The notes under the pieces: model-generated
Databases searched by the model: none
The model's input: only the letters and a program-made list of their open reading frames with translations
What the model was told of the DNA's origin: nothing
From: Actinomadura sp. KC216
Lineage (GTDB): Bacteria > Actinomycetota > Actinomycetes > Streptosporangiales > Streptosporangiaceae
DNA length: 41,731 nucleotides
NCBI RefSeq assembly: GCF_004348535.1
Contig: NZ_SMJX01000037.1
Coordinates: forward strand, 1 to 41,731
Direction of reading: 5' to 3'
In this document: piece by piece, positions 25,227-34,021 of the stretch
Layout of the letters: the number at the start of each line of letters is the position of its first letter
Numbering within the stretch: position 1 is the stretch's first letter
Translations under genes and position numbers: made by a program

Positions 25227-25532
25227 ATGCGCCGCGCGGACCCGTACAGGGCCCGCCTGATCGTCCCGCAGGTCTCTGGCGAGGGGGTGGGGACCTGCGG
25301 GACCCCGACCAATCGGCGCGCCGACGCTCGGCTTTGGCATGCGACGTCCAGACGAACGGGGGTTCCGGTGCGCTCGTACGTGCAGACGCTTCCTGACACC
25401 GCAACGTTCGGGACCTACGCCGAGCCGCTGCTGCCGCGAGCCCGCAAACGCACTCTTTCCGATCCGGTCCCGCAGGTCTCGAAGGGGGGACGGGACCTGC
25501 GGGACTCCCCATCTGCGGGAGGGATTCCATGA
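25227..25532 (+). CDS. Possible small protein spanning two hairpins
   Basis: A 101-residue open frame whose stop overlaps the next start as ATGA (25529-25532), which argues for translation. The middle (VRSYVQTLPDTATFGTYAEP) looks like real protein. The ends are GC-driven and lie over the two hairpins with identical arms. There is no good ribosome binding site at 25227; a GTG at 25369 is an alternative start. It may be a short coding region embedded in regulatory repeats. Confidence 0.35.
   Translation: MRRADPYRARLIVPQVSGEGVGTCGTPTNRRADARLWHATSRRTGVPVRSYVQTLPDTATFGTYAEPLLPRARKRTLSDPVPQVSKGGRDLRDSPSAGGIP
25263..25303. repeat. Hairpin repeat, copy 1
   Basis: Perfect 12-base arms GTCCCGCAGGTC (25263-25274) and GACCTGCGGGAC (25292-25303) around a G-rich 17-base loop. 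The arms are identical to those of the second copy at 25467-25505. Confidence 0.75.
25467..25505. repeat. Hairpin repeat, copy 2
   Basis: The same 12-base arms as copy 1 (25467-25478 and 25494-25505) around a different G-rich 15-base loop. It ends 23 bases before the ATG at 25529, so it lies in the leader of that gene. Confidence 0.75.
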
Positions 25533-26149
25533 CAACGATCGAGGTGAGCATCGACGTCCACCGCCTCGACGATGTGACCTTCACAGTGGACACCGGCGAG
25601 TTCCTGGAGGCTATCGGTCCGGTCGACCGCAAGGTCGAGGACGCCCTGAACGAGGCGTTGGACGCCTTCGTCGACGAGCACGCCTACTACCAGTCCGAAC
25701 GGTGGTACAGCCTGCTCCACGAGCGCGATTCGCAGAAAGTGCTGCACCACGCGCTGGCGACCGCACTCGGAATCGACACCGACGAGGTATCCACCGACTA
25801 CTCGTTCTGTACCTGCAACTTTGAGAACCATCTGTCCGAGGACTTCGGCGGCACCGTGTGGGATATTACCGACGGACGCCGGTTCTTGACCATCGAATCC
25901 GGTGCGCGTGGGTTCATGAACGCCAGCGTCGAGGTGCGCGCGATCACGTGCGAGGAACCGTCGTACGTCATCGCAGTCAACTCCACCGAGGTCCAGATCG
26001 GCTGCACCGCCTGCGAGTTCACGCTGGACACCGGACATGAGCGCGTCATATGGACCGACCTGACTCGTGAGGACGAGGACGGATGGGCGCGCGACGGGCT
26101 CTTCTGCCCGCGTTGCCAAGCCCCGCTGACCGCCGAGGTCGGGACCTGA
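25529..26149 (+). CDS. Protein of unknown function with paired cysteines
   Basis: A 206-residue soluble protein starting after GGAGGG. The N-terminal half (VSIDVHRLDDVTFTVDTGEF onward) is strand-rich, and a Trp/Tyr helix follows. CTC near residue 96, CTAC near 160 and CPRC near 194 suggest a zinc site formed by the C-terminal pairs. It follows the hairpin repeat directly and is followed by the tRNA-like fold. No family recognised. Confidence 0.7.
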   Translation: MTTIEVSIDVHRLDDVTFTVDTGEFLEAIGPVDRKVEDALNEALDAFVDEHAYYQSERWYSLLHERDSQKVLHHALATALGIDTDEVSTDYSFCTCNFENHLSEDFGGTVWDITDGRRFLTIESGARGFMNASVEVRAITCEEPSYVIAVNSTEVQIGCTACEFTLDTGHERVIWTDLTREDEDGWARDGLFCPRCQAPLTAEVGT

Positions 26150-26200
26150 CCTGTCCCGCTTCCTGGCCGAGCGGGTGCGCTCCTTCCGGGAGCGCCTCAT

Positions 26201-26291
26201 GGGGACGGAACCCGAAGGGGCGAAAGCCGCTGTCGGGAACGTGGTCCTGGGCGGACGCCCAGAAGGTGGGGTTCGACTCCTCCCGTCCCTG
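26201..26291 (+). ncRNA. tRNA-like fold
   Basis: An 8-bp closing stem GGGGACGG / CCGTCCCT (26201-26208 with 26283-26290) encloses three hairpins. The first is CCCGA/TCGGG with an inner GGC-GAAA-GCC. The second is CTGGGC-GGAC-GCCCAG, like a long variable arm. The third is a T-arm-like GGGG-TTCGA-CTCC. The 91-base length and layout recall class II or selenocysteine tRNAs. However, no 7-base anticodon loop forms and the D arm is abnormal, so it is not a standard tRNA. It may be a degenerate tRNA, a tRNA mimic or coincidence. Confidence 0.35.
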
Positions 26292-26329
26292 CTCAACGCA
26301 CTTCACCACACGCACGGGAGGCGGAATCC

Positions 26330-26561
26330 GTGAGCGATTACAGCGTGACGCTGGATGTCCCCCAAGGAACCGACGGGCTACGCGTAGAGGTACGTCACCC
26401 CATTTGAGAACACCACGTACGCCGGGAGGCCGAACAGGGTCACCGCCCGGCAACTCCGGGCCGCAATGACCGTGCGCCAGGCCCTCGACTGCCGCGCCAC
26501 CCGTCGCCATGACGGTGCCCGGCCGCTGGTGTGGTTGCCCAGCCTCCCCGGCTGTTCGTGA
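26330..26561 (+). pseudogene. Small gene apparently broken by a one-base frameshift
   Basis: A GTG at 26330 after GGGAGGCGG opens VSDYSVTLDVPQGTDGLRVE and ends at a TGA at 26405. Removing one C from the CCCC run just before 26402 restores a frame that continues through protein-like sequence (HPFENTTYAGRPNRVTARQL) to a TGA at 26559-26561, giving about 76 residues. Either the gene is disrupted or the sequence has an error in the C run. Function unknown. Confidence 0.45.
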
Positions 26562-26621
26562 AGCCGACCAAGCGACCTCCGGGCAAGGGCCGACACCACA
26601 GCACAGGAGGGTGATCTGCTG

Positions 26622-27140
26622 ATGATCGAACTTCCACATAGCAGCCTTAGCGTGCCGCATACCGACCTGCACGTCGTCAGCCTGCGGGAGGCCATGCACG
26701 CCAGTGGCGTTTCCTTCACCGCTGTCTTGGCGGTGGGACGGCGAATCGTCGGCGTCGCCGAGAACAACGGGCGCGGTGGTCCCACGAGTTTCCAACCCGG
26801 AGCGAGCGACATTTTCACGTTGCGGGACATGGAAGCGTTCGCCGCGCAGTGCCGACATGGCGGCCAACCGGTAGACGTCGGTGAGGTGCTGGATTGCCTG
26901 GTCGACGAGTACGACCTCGCTCGGCGCCTCGCCAGCGCGACACGGCTGCGGCGGACCCTGATCCGCGCGATCGTCGTGGATCGATACCCGCTCAACGTGG
27001 TCGAGGTCGCCCCGCCGGCAACGGACACCCAGCGCGCCGCCCTGATCGCGCACCTTGCCGACGTGCCCGTGCCCGACGGCGCCCGCTGGGAGATGTGGGA
27101 CGGCCACCGCTGGTCCCCCTTGACCGGCCAGACACCGTAA
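26622..27140 (+). CDS. Protein of unknown function (172 aa)
   Basis: The ATG at 26622 has AGGAGG 11 bases upstream. It begins MIELPHSSLSVPHTDLHVVS and continues with a helix, a basic strand region (LAVGRRIVGVAENN) and a C-terminal WEMWDGHRWSPL. The composition and site look like a real gene. No family recognised; nothing catalytic is visible. Confidence 0.65.
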   Translation: MIELPHSSLSVPHTDLHVVSLREAMHASGVSFTAVLAVGRRIVGVAENNGRGGPTSFQPGASDIFTLRDMEAFAAQCRHGGQPVDVGEVLDCLVDEYDLARRLASATRLRRTLIRAIVVDRYPLNVVEVAPPATDTQRAALIAHLADVPVPDGARWEMWDGHRWSPLTGQTP

Positions 27141-27257
27141 CCGACCGGGCCCGCAGGCCCCTTGTTCGGCCGCAGCGACGTGATGCCAGGCGCACGCTGC
27201 CCCGGCGAGCGTTCTGGAGACGCCGCTACCGATCGCAATCACACACGGAGGGAGCCG

Positions 27258-27608
27258 ATGAGCGATCACGAAGTGTTTCAATTCCTGTCCTGGCGGTGGG
27301 ATATCACCAAGGCCCAGGAGATCGCGGCCGAACTTCCAGTTCAGCGGGTCGACCCGAAGCCGTGGTTCGGATGGCTCGGCGCGATCGCGCTGAACGAGGA
27401 TCACATCCCCACCGTCGCTCTGGACCGCCCGATCATTGCGGTGCGGCTCCGCGAGCTCGACGGCGCAGCAATGATCATCGACGGCTGGCATCGCATCGCC
27501 CGCGCCCAACGCGACGGTGTCACCGAACTGCCGATCGTGGTCCTGGATGAAGACCAGGAATACCAGGTGCGGATCTTCGGCGGCGACAAGCTTCCTTGCC
27601 CACCGTGA
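27258..27608 (+). CDS. ParB/sulfiredoxin-like small protein
   Basis: A 116-residue protein with the signature of the ParB/Srx fold: a strand and helix followed by MIIDGWHRIARAQRDGVTEL and PIVVLDEDQEY. The IDG-x-HR-x2-A pattern is the conserved core of ParB-like nuclease and sulfiredoxin domains. It lacks the DNA-binding part of true ParB proteins, so a partition role is not implied. Similar single-domain proteins occur on plasmids and phages. The ATG at 27258 follows GGAGGGAGCC. Confidence 0.6.
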   Translation: MSDHEVFQFLSWRWDITKAQEIAAELPVQRVDPKPWFGWLGAIALNEDHIPTVALDRPIIAVRLRELDGAAMIIDGWHRIARAQRDGVTELPIVVLDEDQEYQVRIFGGDKLPCPP

Positions 27609-27930
27609 ACCGGAGGTTCGGTGCCCGCTGGGAGTTCACTGATTACCGCGCCTAGCGCGACGAATACGTCCTGCAGCGCCCTGGCATCTACGCGGGGGTG
27701 ACGGCCAAGGCGACACTGCACTGCCGTCCACCAGGGCTCGGCGCCATCGTCGTGGATGCCCGCATCCACATCGACCTGCGGGCCCGCACTACCCGCATCG
27801 TCACCGGCTGCCTGGTCCGAGGTCCGCGAGCAGGCCGACATCAAAGCCACGCAGCCGCGGCCCTTCTTCTCGCTCAGGGCGCTCGTCACCAGGGCAAACC
27901 AGAGCCGGTGACCGCGCACCAGGCGCGACA
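27609..27930 (+). pseudogene. Decayed gene remnant
   Basis: Protein-like stretches are spread over two frames and interrupted by a TAG at 27653-27655. In one frame RRFGARWEFTDYRA is followed after the stop by RDEYVLQRPGIYAGVTAKAT and VVDARIHIDLRARTTRIVTG. In another, WSEVREQADIKATQPRPFFS runs on to a TGA near 27910. The pattern suggests an inactivated gene of about 100 residues. The original function is not recognisable. Confidence 0.4.
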
Positions 27931-28046
27931 TCCAGGGACGTGACGTCGCATTGCCGGGAGGAGAACGGCTCCTCCCCGTCGCACTGACTTTGCCCGATGA
28001 CCAGCCAAGCACCGTCACCGGCCCCAGCCCGGAGAAAGGAGCCCCT

Positions 28047-28835
28047 TTGTCTTCAACCACGACCTACCGCGCGCAACGGGCCCTGACCCCTGACGAGCTG
28101 ATCGCCATCAGGGAAGAGATCGAGGCCGCCGGAGGTCCTGTTGAGATCGTCGCCAGGGTGGCGCGCGCGGTGTTCACCGCCTTGCTGGCGCCGCTGGGCG
28201 AGTCGCTGGACGACTACAACCGCGACCGCCAGCTCTTTCCCGACCAATTCGCCATCCCGCAGACGCAATGGCAGTCGATCTGCGACGCGGCGCTGGACCG
28301 GGCCGACGCCTTCGGCGCCCGCGCCCTGCTGGCGCTGGAGCTGATCGACGTGATGCCGTGCAGCTGCCAGAACCCGGACGCGCCCGTCCCGCCGGTTGAG
28401 CGAGTCGATCAGCGCCCCTTTGAGCATGTGGTCACCGTCACGCGAGAGGCCACCGACGTCATCGCCGCCGCAAGTGCGCACTGCGATCGGCTCGCCGCCA
28501 GCTTTGGCATCGACTCGCAGGAATACCGCGAGGCGGTCACCACCTGGCAACACGGTCTATCCCGACTGTTCGCGATGGGCCTGGGTGCCCGGACTTACGT
28601 CACCCGCGATGGTGATCTGTCACTGCTGGTCCACTGCGAGTCGGGATTCCTCTACGGGATCGTCTTCCACCCGGTGCGGCGACGGTGCACCCGGGACGGG
28701 TGCCGCGCCGTGATCAACGACGACGGCAGGGCCTGGACCTACCTGCCTGACGACCCGAAATGCCCCGACGGCGACCACACCGCGTCCTACCCGCTGGACG
28801 GGCCCCATCCCGGGACCTGGCAGTTCCATTCCTGA
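28047..28835 (+). CDS. Protein of unknown function (262 aa)
   Basis: The preferred start is a TTG at 28047, 5 bases after AAAGGAG; the frame is open to an earlier ATG at 27951, but that part is not protein-like. The N-terminal helical domain (ALTPDELIAIREEIEAAGGP) and a C-terminal strand-rich part with MPCSCQNP and RRRCTRDGCRAVINDDGRAW suggest a metal site. No family recognised. It lies in line with the other small plus-strand genes. Confidence 0.65.
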   Translation: MSSTTTYRAQRALTPDELIAIREEIEAAGGPVEIVARVARAVFTALLAPLGESLDDYNRDRQLFPDQFAIPQTQWQSICDAALDRADAFGARALLALELIDVMPCSCQNPDAPVPPVERVDQRPFEHVVTVTREATDVIAAASAHCDRLAASFGIDSQEYREAVTTWQHGLSRLFAMGLGARTYVTRDGDLSLLVHCESGFLYGIVFHPVRRRCTRDGCRAVINDDGRAWTYLPDDPKCPDGDHTASYPLDGPHPGTWQFHS

Positions 28836-29049
28836 CCGCCCGTCCACGTCCAGCCCAGCGGCGAAACGCCCGACCAGCGCCGCATCGGCTGGCCGCTAAC
28901 GCCCCGAGTGCTTGGGCCCTCGGGCGTGCTTGTCTCCCGGGGCGTCGCCGCCCACGCGGGGCCGCCCATGCAGCCGTCCGCCCCTTGCTGGGCCGCCCAC
29001 GCGCTGGCCCGCGGCGTCCCGGGTCCTTCCCATGGAAAGGGAGTTCCGC

Positions 29050-30141
29050 ATGTCCAAAGAGACCGTGAAGTGGCTGAACGAGAACACGCTGATCGGGTTC
29101 ACCGACAAGCGCGGCACGGCTTGGCACTACCGGGCCGATCTGCAGAGTGCCGAACCCAACCACTATCCGGGCGCCATACCAGTCGGCGACGTCAGCCGTC
29201 GGCTGTTCAACTGGGAACCGGTCGAGCAGCCGATCTATGTCCCCTCCTCGGGGATGGAGTGGACGCCGAACGGGCACGTCCCGATCCCTGGCTCAGTGGA
29301 AGCGATCACTGATACCGGAGTGCTCAAGCTGGCCCCGCTCCCAGACCGCAAGGCCATCCAACGCTCCGACACTGGCCACACGATGGGAATCTTCACCGAC
29401 TCCTACCAGCCACACGAATACAACGAGTGGCTGATCAACACCATCGCCACGCTGCTGGACGACGACCTGTCGATCGGATCGGCTGGACTGCTCAGGAACG
29501 GCGCGGTCGCGTGGGTGTCGGTCGAGGTCCCTGACAACGTCACGACCCCGGAAGGGGTGCAGTTTCGTCCCCACCTGTTCGGCGCAACGAGCTTCGACGG
29601 GTCGCTGGCCACCACGTTCAAGCGGGCCGTGACCAGCATCGTGTGCGACAACACGATGGCGGCCGGACTGGGCGAGACCGGCCAGCAGATCAAGATCAAG
29701 CACTCACGGCACTCCAAGCTGCGCATCGGCGAGGCCCGCGAGGCGCTCAATATCATCTACGAGGTCGCCGACGACTTCACCGCCGAGGTCACCGCACTCT
29801 GCCGCACCAGCGTCAGCGACGCCGAGTGGAGCGCGTTCCTGGACGCCCACGTGCCGATGCCCGACGAGCCGGGCCGCTCGCGCACCCTGGCCGAGAACAA
29901 GCGCGACACCCTGGCCCGGCTGTGGAACCACGACAACCGGGTCGCGCCGTGGAAGGGCACCGCCTGGGGCGTGGTCCAAGCGGTCAACACCTACACCCAC
30001 CACGAGCAGACCGTCCGCGGCGCGGTACGAGCCGAACGGAACATGCTCCGCGCCGTCACCGGCGGCGTCGACGAGCTCGACCAGACCACCCTGCACACGC
30101 TGGCCACCGTGCAGAGCGACCCGAAGCTCCTTGCTGCCTAG
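29050..30141 (+). CDS. DUF932 phage/plasmid-like protein
   Basis: A 363-residue protein matching the DUF932 family (also called phage/plasmid-like protein TIGR03299), which is widespread on phages, plasmids and conjugative elements but of unknown biochemical role. Recognisable parts are DTGHTMGIFTDSYQPHEYNE, the central RPHLFGATSFDGSLATTFKR, then VTSIVCDNTMAAGL and KIKHSRHSKLRIGEAREALN. The start is the ATG at 29050 after AAGGGAG. Its presence supports this region being mobile. The usual length for the family is 300-400 residues, so it appears complete. Confidence 0.85.
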   Translation: MSKETVKWLNENTLIGFTDKRGTAWHYRADLQSAEPNHYPGAIPVGDVSRRLFNWEPVEQPIYVPSSGMEWTPNGHVPIPGSVEAITDTGVLKLAPLPDRKAIQRSDTGHTMGIFTDSYQPHEYNEWLINTIATLLDDDLSIGSAGLLRNGAVAWVSVEVPDNVTTPEGVQFRPHLFGATSFDGSLATTFKRAVTSIVCDNTMAAGLGETGQQIKIKHSRHSKLRIGEAREALNIIYEVADDFTAEVTALCRTSVSDAEWSAFLDAHVPMPDEPGRSRTLAENKRDTLARLWNHDNRVAPWKGTAWGVVQAVNTYTHHEQTVRGAVRAERNMLRAVTGGVDELDQTTLHTLATVQSDPKLLAA

Positions 30142-30376
30142 CTCCCCGCCCGGAACGAGTCTCGGTGGGGTGCCCGTGCCCGGTGCGGCACAGCACCTCA
30201 CCGAGCCGCAGCTGCGCCACACCCAATCACGTGTTACCTGGCAATGTGCGCCGCGAATTGAACGGCAATAAGGGCAAGGCCTTAGGAGCGAAATATCAGT
30301 CGACCGTACGTGATGCCACAAAGACGCGTCGACCATCGGATGCTACGGACCAAAGGAAGCCGTGAGGAGTGAAGCC

Positions 30377-30895
30377 ATGAATGGCTGGGTCAAGGCATAC
30401 GTGACGATCGATGGTCACGATGTCTTTCCCGCCGAAGTTGCGACTTGGACATCGTGGAACGGTGCCGCCTGCCCGCGTTTCACCAGACAGGTTGCCGAAC
30501 GAGTCGTCGAGGCTGTCAGCACAACCAATCAGCGAGGCCCTTACGAGGACGCCAGGGAGTTGTCCTGGCAAGAGGACGTGATCATTTGCCGGGTCCCGGG
30601 AAGCGAGGACCAGGAGGGGTACGAGCCCGAACGGATTGAGCCCGACCACGACGGCAGGTACGCGATCGGGTGGAAGGCGTGGACCTGGTCGGAAGTGTGG
30701 TGTCAGGACGACACCCACTGCGGCGAGCCCGATGACCTAGCCGCCCCAGTGGCGATCCTCACATGGAGCGAGCCTGACCGGACCAGGCCCGATGCACAGC
30801 CCACCCTGACCGACGCAGCCTTCTGCGCTCCCTGCCTGGAGCGAGCGCGAGCCGCGCACCCAAAGGCCACCGTCACCACCCTGCCCCCGCTGTAG
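30377..30895 (+). CDS. Protein of unknown function (172 aa)
   Basis: The ATG at 30377 follows GAGGAG. It begins MNGWVKAYVTIDGHDVFPAE and has Trp-rich middle parts (GWKAWTWSEVWCQDDTHCGE) and a C-terminal CAPC pair (DAAFCAPCLERA). The cysteines suggest a metal site. No family recognised. Confidence 0.65.
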   Translation: MNGWVKAYVTIDGHDVFPAEVATWTSWNGAACPRFTRQVAERVVEAVSTTNQRGPYEDARELSWQEDVIICRVPGSEDQEGYEPERIEPDHDGRYAIGWKAWTWSEVWCQDDTHCGEPDDLAAPVAILTWSEPDRTRPDAQPTLTDAAFCAPCLERARAAHPKATVTTLPPL

Positions 30896-31045
30896 CCCAC
30901 AGTGCCCCGCTTGGAGGCCAGGTGTCGCCAAGGCGGAACATGCGGCCGAGAACCGCCAGCCCCTCACAGAACAAGCCACACAAATACGCATCGGTGATCT
31001 CCTGAACCGCTGCCAGGTGGCTTCTCGCTTCAGAAAGGGGACGTC

Positions 31046-31420
31046 GTGAACGTTACCGTAACGGTCGAGATATACCACAACGTATCGAAAGACACAGCGG
31101 GCAGACCGCTGGGTTTTGATGGCTACCGGCAAGGTCATCCCGTGGTGAAAGTGTTCGAGTTTCCCATGGAAGCCAACGAGAGCACCGAGCCGATTCTCTT
31201 CGCAGAGACGGCGTTTCAGATCGGCAACGAGGTCCATGAACTCAGCGCGGACTATTATCGCCGCCGCCTTCGCTCGCTCAGCGTCGGAGACGTGGTCAAG
31301 ATCGGGCTGCTTTGGCTGTCGTGCGAACCGGTCGGCTGGCGGCCTATTACCGATCACACCCCCATCGACATCACCGCCACCCACGAGGGCGAACACGGCA
31401 CGCAACCGTGGAGATCCTGA
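31046..31420 (+). CDS. Protein of unknown function (124 aa)
   Basis: The start is a GTG at 31046 after AAAGGGGACGTC. It begins MNVTVTVEIYHNVSKDTAGR (first residue from GTG), with strand-rich sequence and a C-terminal segment SVGDVVKIGLLWLSCEPVGW. It resembles small strand-rich proteins found on plasmids, but I recognise no family. Confidence 0.6.
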   Translation: MNVTVTVEIYHNVSKDTAGRPLGFDGYRQGHPVVKVFEFPMEANESTEPILFAETAFQIGNEVHELSADYYRRRLRSLSVGDVVKIGLLWLSCEPVGWRPITDHTPIDITATHEGEHGTQPWRS

Positions 31421-31591
31421 TCGCGTTCGAGAACGTCAGTCGGGGCCGCCTTCGGTGAACCGACATGCGGATGCCGGGTGCGTGATATCGAGAACCGCCC
31501 TAGGGGTGCGCGACTCAATGAGGCGAACGCAGCCCAGGAATCAGGCACCGCGCGGGCCACCAAGGGCAATCTAAGAAAGGGGGAAGGACTA

Positions 31592-31858
31592 GTGAGTTTC
31601 AACTGGCCTGCATCATCCGGATGGCAAGCCACCAACGGCGACACCATCAAACACCTCATCGCCTGGCAATGGCAGGCCGGTCAGCTGATCTGCGTGTCAT
31701 GCATGCCGATCGGGACCGGGCTGGAGCTGTCCGACCGATTCCCTGAATGGTCTGACGCGATCGGTGAGGTCTATCCCTGGACCATCGCCGACAACGCGGT
31801 GCAAGACAACTTGATCTGCGACGCTTGCGGTCAACCGATCGCTCCTCAGACCGCTTAG
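31592..31858 (+). CDS. Small Trp/Cys-containing protein (88 aa)
   Basis: The GTG at 31592 follows GGGGGAAGG. The protein contains FNWPASSGWQATNGDTIKHL, then CVSCMP and CDACGQPIA. The two CxxC pairs, about 45 residues apart, could form a zinc ribbon. The frame is open from 31478, but the upstream part lacks a ribosome binding site. No family recognised. Confidence 0.55.
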   Translation: MSFNWPASSGWQATNGDTIKHLIAWQWQAGQLICVSCMPIGTGLELSDRFPEWSDAIGEVYPWTIADNAVQDNLICDACGQPIAPQTA

Positions 31859-31976
31859 CAAGACCGGGATCGGCGCACGAATTTTCACGAAGTCCGCCCT
31901 TATCTGGGTCTCCAGCCAGGTGGTATCAGGATCCAGGATGCCCGCTCCTGTACCGAGATATCTGAGAGGCGTGTCG

Positions 31977-32381
31977 ATGATCTATAAGAGTCAGGTCACC
32001 GAGGACTCACCACGAGCGGTCCGGGAAATGCTCAAGACACTTGCCCGGCTGGCAGGCGAGCGTGAGGATGACGCTGCCCGTTGGGCAACTACGCTGAACG
32101 ATGCGGAAAGCAAGCACCAGCGATCGCGGACGACAGATACCTGGAAGCGACTGAACGACGAGGCGCGCATCGCGCGGTCCAAGGCCGACACTGCGCGTCA
32201 TCTGCTCATCCAGGCATGGCTTGCGGCCGGGTACGACGACGAGGGCCGACGATGGATCTCCTACACCGAGGCCGAGCGATTCGCCGACGCAATGATCAAG
32301 GTCGCACTTGCCGAACGCTGCACCTCCGGATTGAGCCTGGATTTGGACGATGTCTTCACCGGCAGGATCGAGGTGAATTGA
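31977..32381 (+). CDS. Small helical protein (134 aa)
   Basis: The ATG at 31977 lies 7 bases after GAGAGG. Nearly all of it is helical and charged (MLKTLARLAGEREDDAARWA onward; LNDEARIARSKADTARHLLI), consistent with a coiled-coil. It is followed one base after its stop by the next ATG, so the two are coupled. No family recognised. Confidence 0.6.
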   Translation: MIYKSQVTEDSPRAVREMLKTLARLAGEREDDAARWATTLNDAESKHQRSRTTDTWKRLNDEARIARSKADTARHLLIQAWLAAGYDDEGRRWISYTEAERFADAMIKVALAERCTSGLSLDLDDVFTGRIEVN

Positions 32382-32382
32382 C

Positions 32383-32658
32383 ATGCTCCGGGGGTCCAAT
32401 CGAGTCGGCTGCTGTCATTTGGCCTGTACGGGCGTGATTGAGGCGTGGGCGCCGTTGTGGCTCAGTCTGCACGCCGACGGAACCTGGTCGGTGTACGGGG
32501 TCGGAGACGAATCGGCCGAGATCATCTGCGACGAGCACGGCCACGACAACCTCACCACGGTCCTCCACAAAAGCCTGACCGCGTTCCTGGACGAGTTGCT
32601 GCCCAACGCCACCTGGGAGGGCGCACGGCCCGCACCGGGAGACGTGCCGGATCTGTGA
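32383..32658 (+). CDS. Small acidic protein (91 aa)
   Basis: Begins directly after the previous stop. It contains LHADGTWSVYGVGDESAEII then CDEHGHDNLTTVLHKSLTAF, a compact strand-helix pattern. The first ~20 residues (MLRGSNRVGCCHLACTG) may be added by an over-early start. No family recognised. The 274-base gap after it (32659-32932) has no convincing gene. Confidence 0.5.
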   Translation: MLRGSNRVGCCHLACTGVIEAWAPLWLSLHADGTWSVYGVGDESAEIICDEHGHDNLTTVLHKSLTAFLDELLPNATWEGARPAPGDVPDL

Positions 32659-32932
32659 CCTCGTCGCACACGCAAGGGCGCGACGCCAAGTGTCAACAGG
32701 TCCCAGTGGTTTCGATGCTCAGCCCCGAACATGAGCCACGTTTCGGTGACCACGGCGCTCAACAATCTGCGCGACGCCGCTGACCACGGCTACCACTGGC
32801 TCGTATCACGTTGAGCAAAGCAACCTCATCTTCAGCTTGGAACGCGGCATCCCGCCAATACCCGGCGAATAGGGCCATCAGACGAATAGCTGAGCCCAGA
32901 TTCCAGATACGTACGGAGTTAGGGGGATTGGT

Positions 32933-34021
32933 ATGCCCATTGCGATCAGGCATAACCGTGAAGACGGGACCTTGATCGATGGATCGGAAAGGGGCGACGG
33001 CGTCTATGAGGTCCTGCGCGGCTTGCGGTGTGGATGGCGGTGGATGCCCTCGATCGGCAGGATCGGACTGCGATCCAGCCGGTTCAAAGCGGCCAAGAGG
33101 TACGAGATCGAGCAGGCCGCGCAAGCATTGCGGGCGGCTGGGCACGATGTAGAGGTCGACATCGACGATGCGACGCTGCCTGCGACCGGCTTCGCCGGGC
33201 AGGAGGCCGAGCGGTCCCAACGCGCCGACCAGCGCACGGACCGCTACGCCGACTACGCAGACAACGCGGCGGCGCGCAGCGAGGCGGCGTACGCGCGCTA
33301 CCGCCAGTCCGCCGACAACTGGCCCTTGGGGCAACCGCTCATCTCCGGCTCGGCGCGCGCCGCGCACCGGCGGATGATGGGCGCCCACGACACCTCCATG
33401 GCCGAACGGGACAAGGCCCGGTACTGGGCAGGAAGACAGCGAGCCGCCCAAGCCCACCAGCACCATCGGGAAGCGCTGCCAACCGTGCTGCGCCGCATCG
33501 AGCGGCTGGAACAACAGCGCCGGCGCCTGGTGCGGCTGCTTGAGGGCGAGTACCGATGGATCGACGACGACGGTGGCCCCGCGCTCATGCGCCGCAGCGG
33601 CGACATCTACCGCAAGGTGGCCCCCGCACCCGCCGATGCCGCCCGATGGACCGCCGACCTGATCCAACTCGACGGAGAGCTTGGCTACTGGCGTGACGTG
33701 GTTGCCGACAAGCAAAGGGCCGGGCAGAAGGTCTGGACCAAGAACGACTTCAGCGTGGGCGACTTCGTGAAGCAGCACGGCACCTGGTTCGAGGTCGTGC
33801 GGGTCAACAAAAAGTCGGTCACGGTGCCGTGGATGATCGGCGGAGTCACCCGCGGGATCTACACCGTCGCCGATGCTCGCCGCCAATTTCCGCAGGACAA
33901 GAAGATCAGCACCGACACGATTCCCTATGACAAGGTCGAGGGCCGCGCATCAGCAAAGGAGATCCAGGAGGCGATGACGCGCACCCAAGCCAAGAACCGC
34001 CATTCCGGGTCTGATCACTAG
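32933..34021 (+). CDS. DUF3560-containing protein
   Basis: A 362-residue protein that matches the DUF3560 family of actinobacterial plasmids and conjugative elements. It has the N-terminal core GDGVYEVLRGLRCGWRWMPS, a helix with IEQAAQALRAAGHDVEVDID, the RADQRTDRYADYADNAAARS segment, and a long middle coiled coil. The biochemical function of the family is unknown. The ATG at 32933 follows GGGGGA at short distance. The C-terminal part (NDFSVGDFVKQHGTWFEVVR) is a strand-rich region after the family core. It occurs on elements of this kind, which supports the mobile nature of the region. Confidence 0.8.
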   Translation: MPIAIRHNREDGTLIDGSERGDGVYEVLRGLRCGWRWMPSIGRIGLRSSRFKAAKRYEIEQAAQALRAAGHDVEVDIDDATLPATGFAGQEAERSQRADQRTDRYADYADNAAARSEAAYARYRQSADNWPLGQPLISGSARAAHRRMMGAHDTSMAERDKARYWAGRQRAAQAHQHHREALPTVLRRIERLEQQRRRLVRLLEGEYRWIDDDGGPALMRRSGDIYRKVAPAPADAARWTADLIQLDGELGYWRDVVADKQRAGQKVWTKNDFSVGDFVKQHGTWFEVVRVNKKSVTVPWMIGGVTRGIYTVADARRQFPQDKKISTDTIPYDKVEGRASAKEIQEAMTRTQAKNRHSGSDH

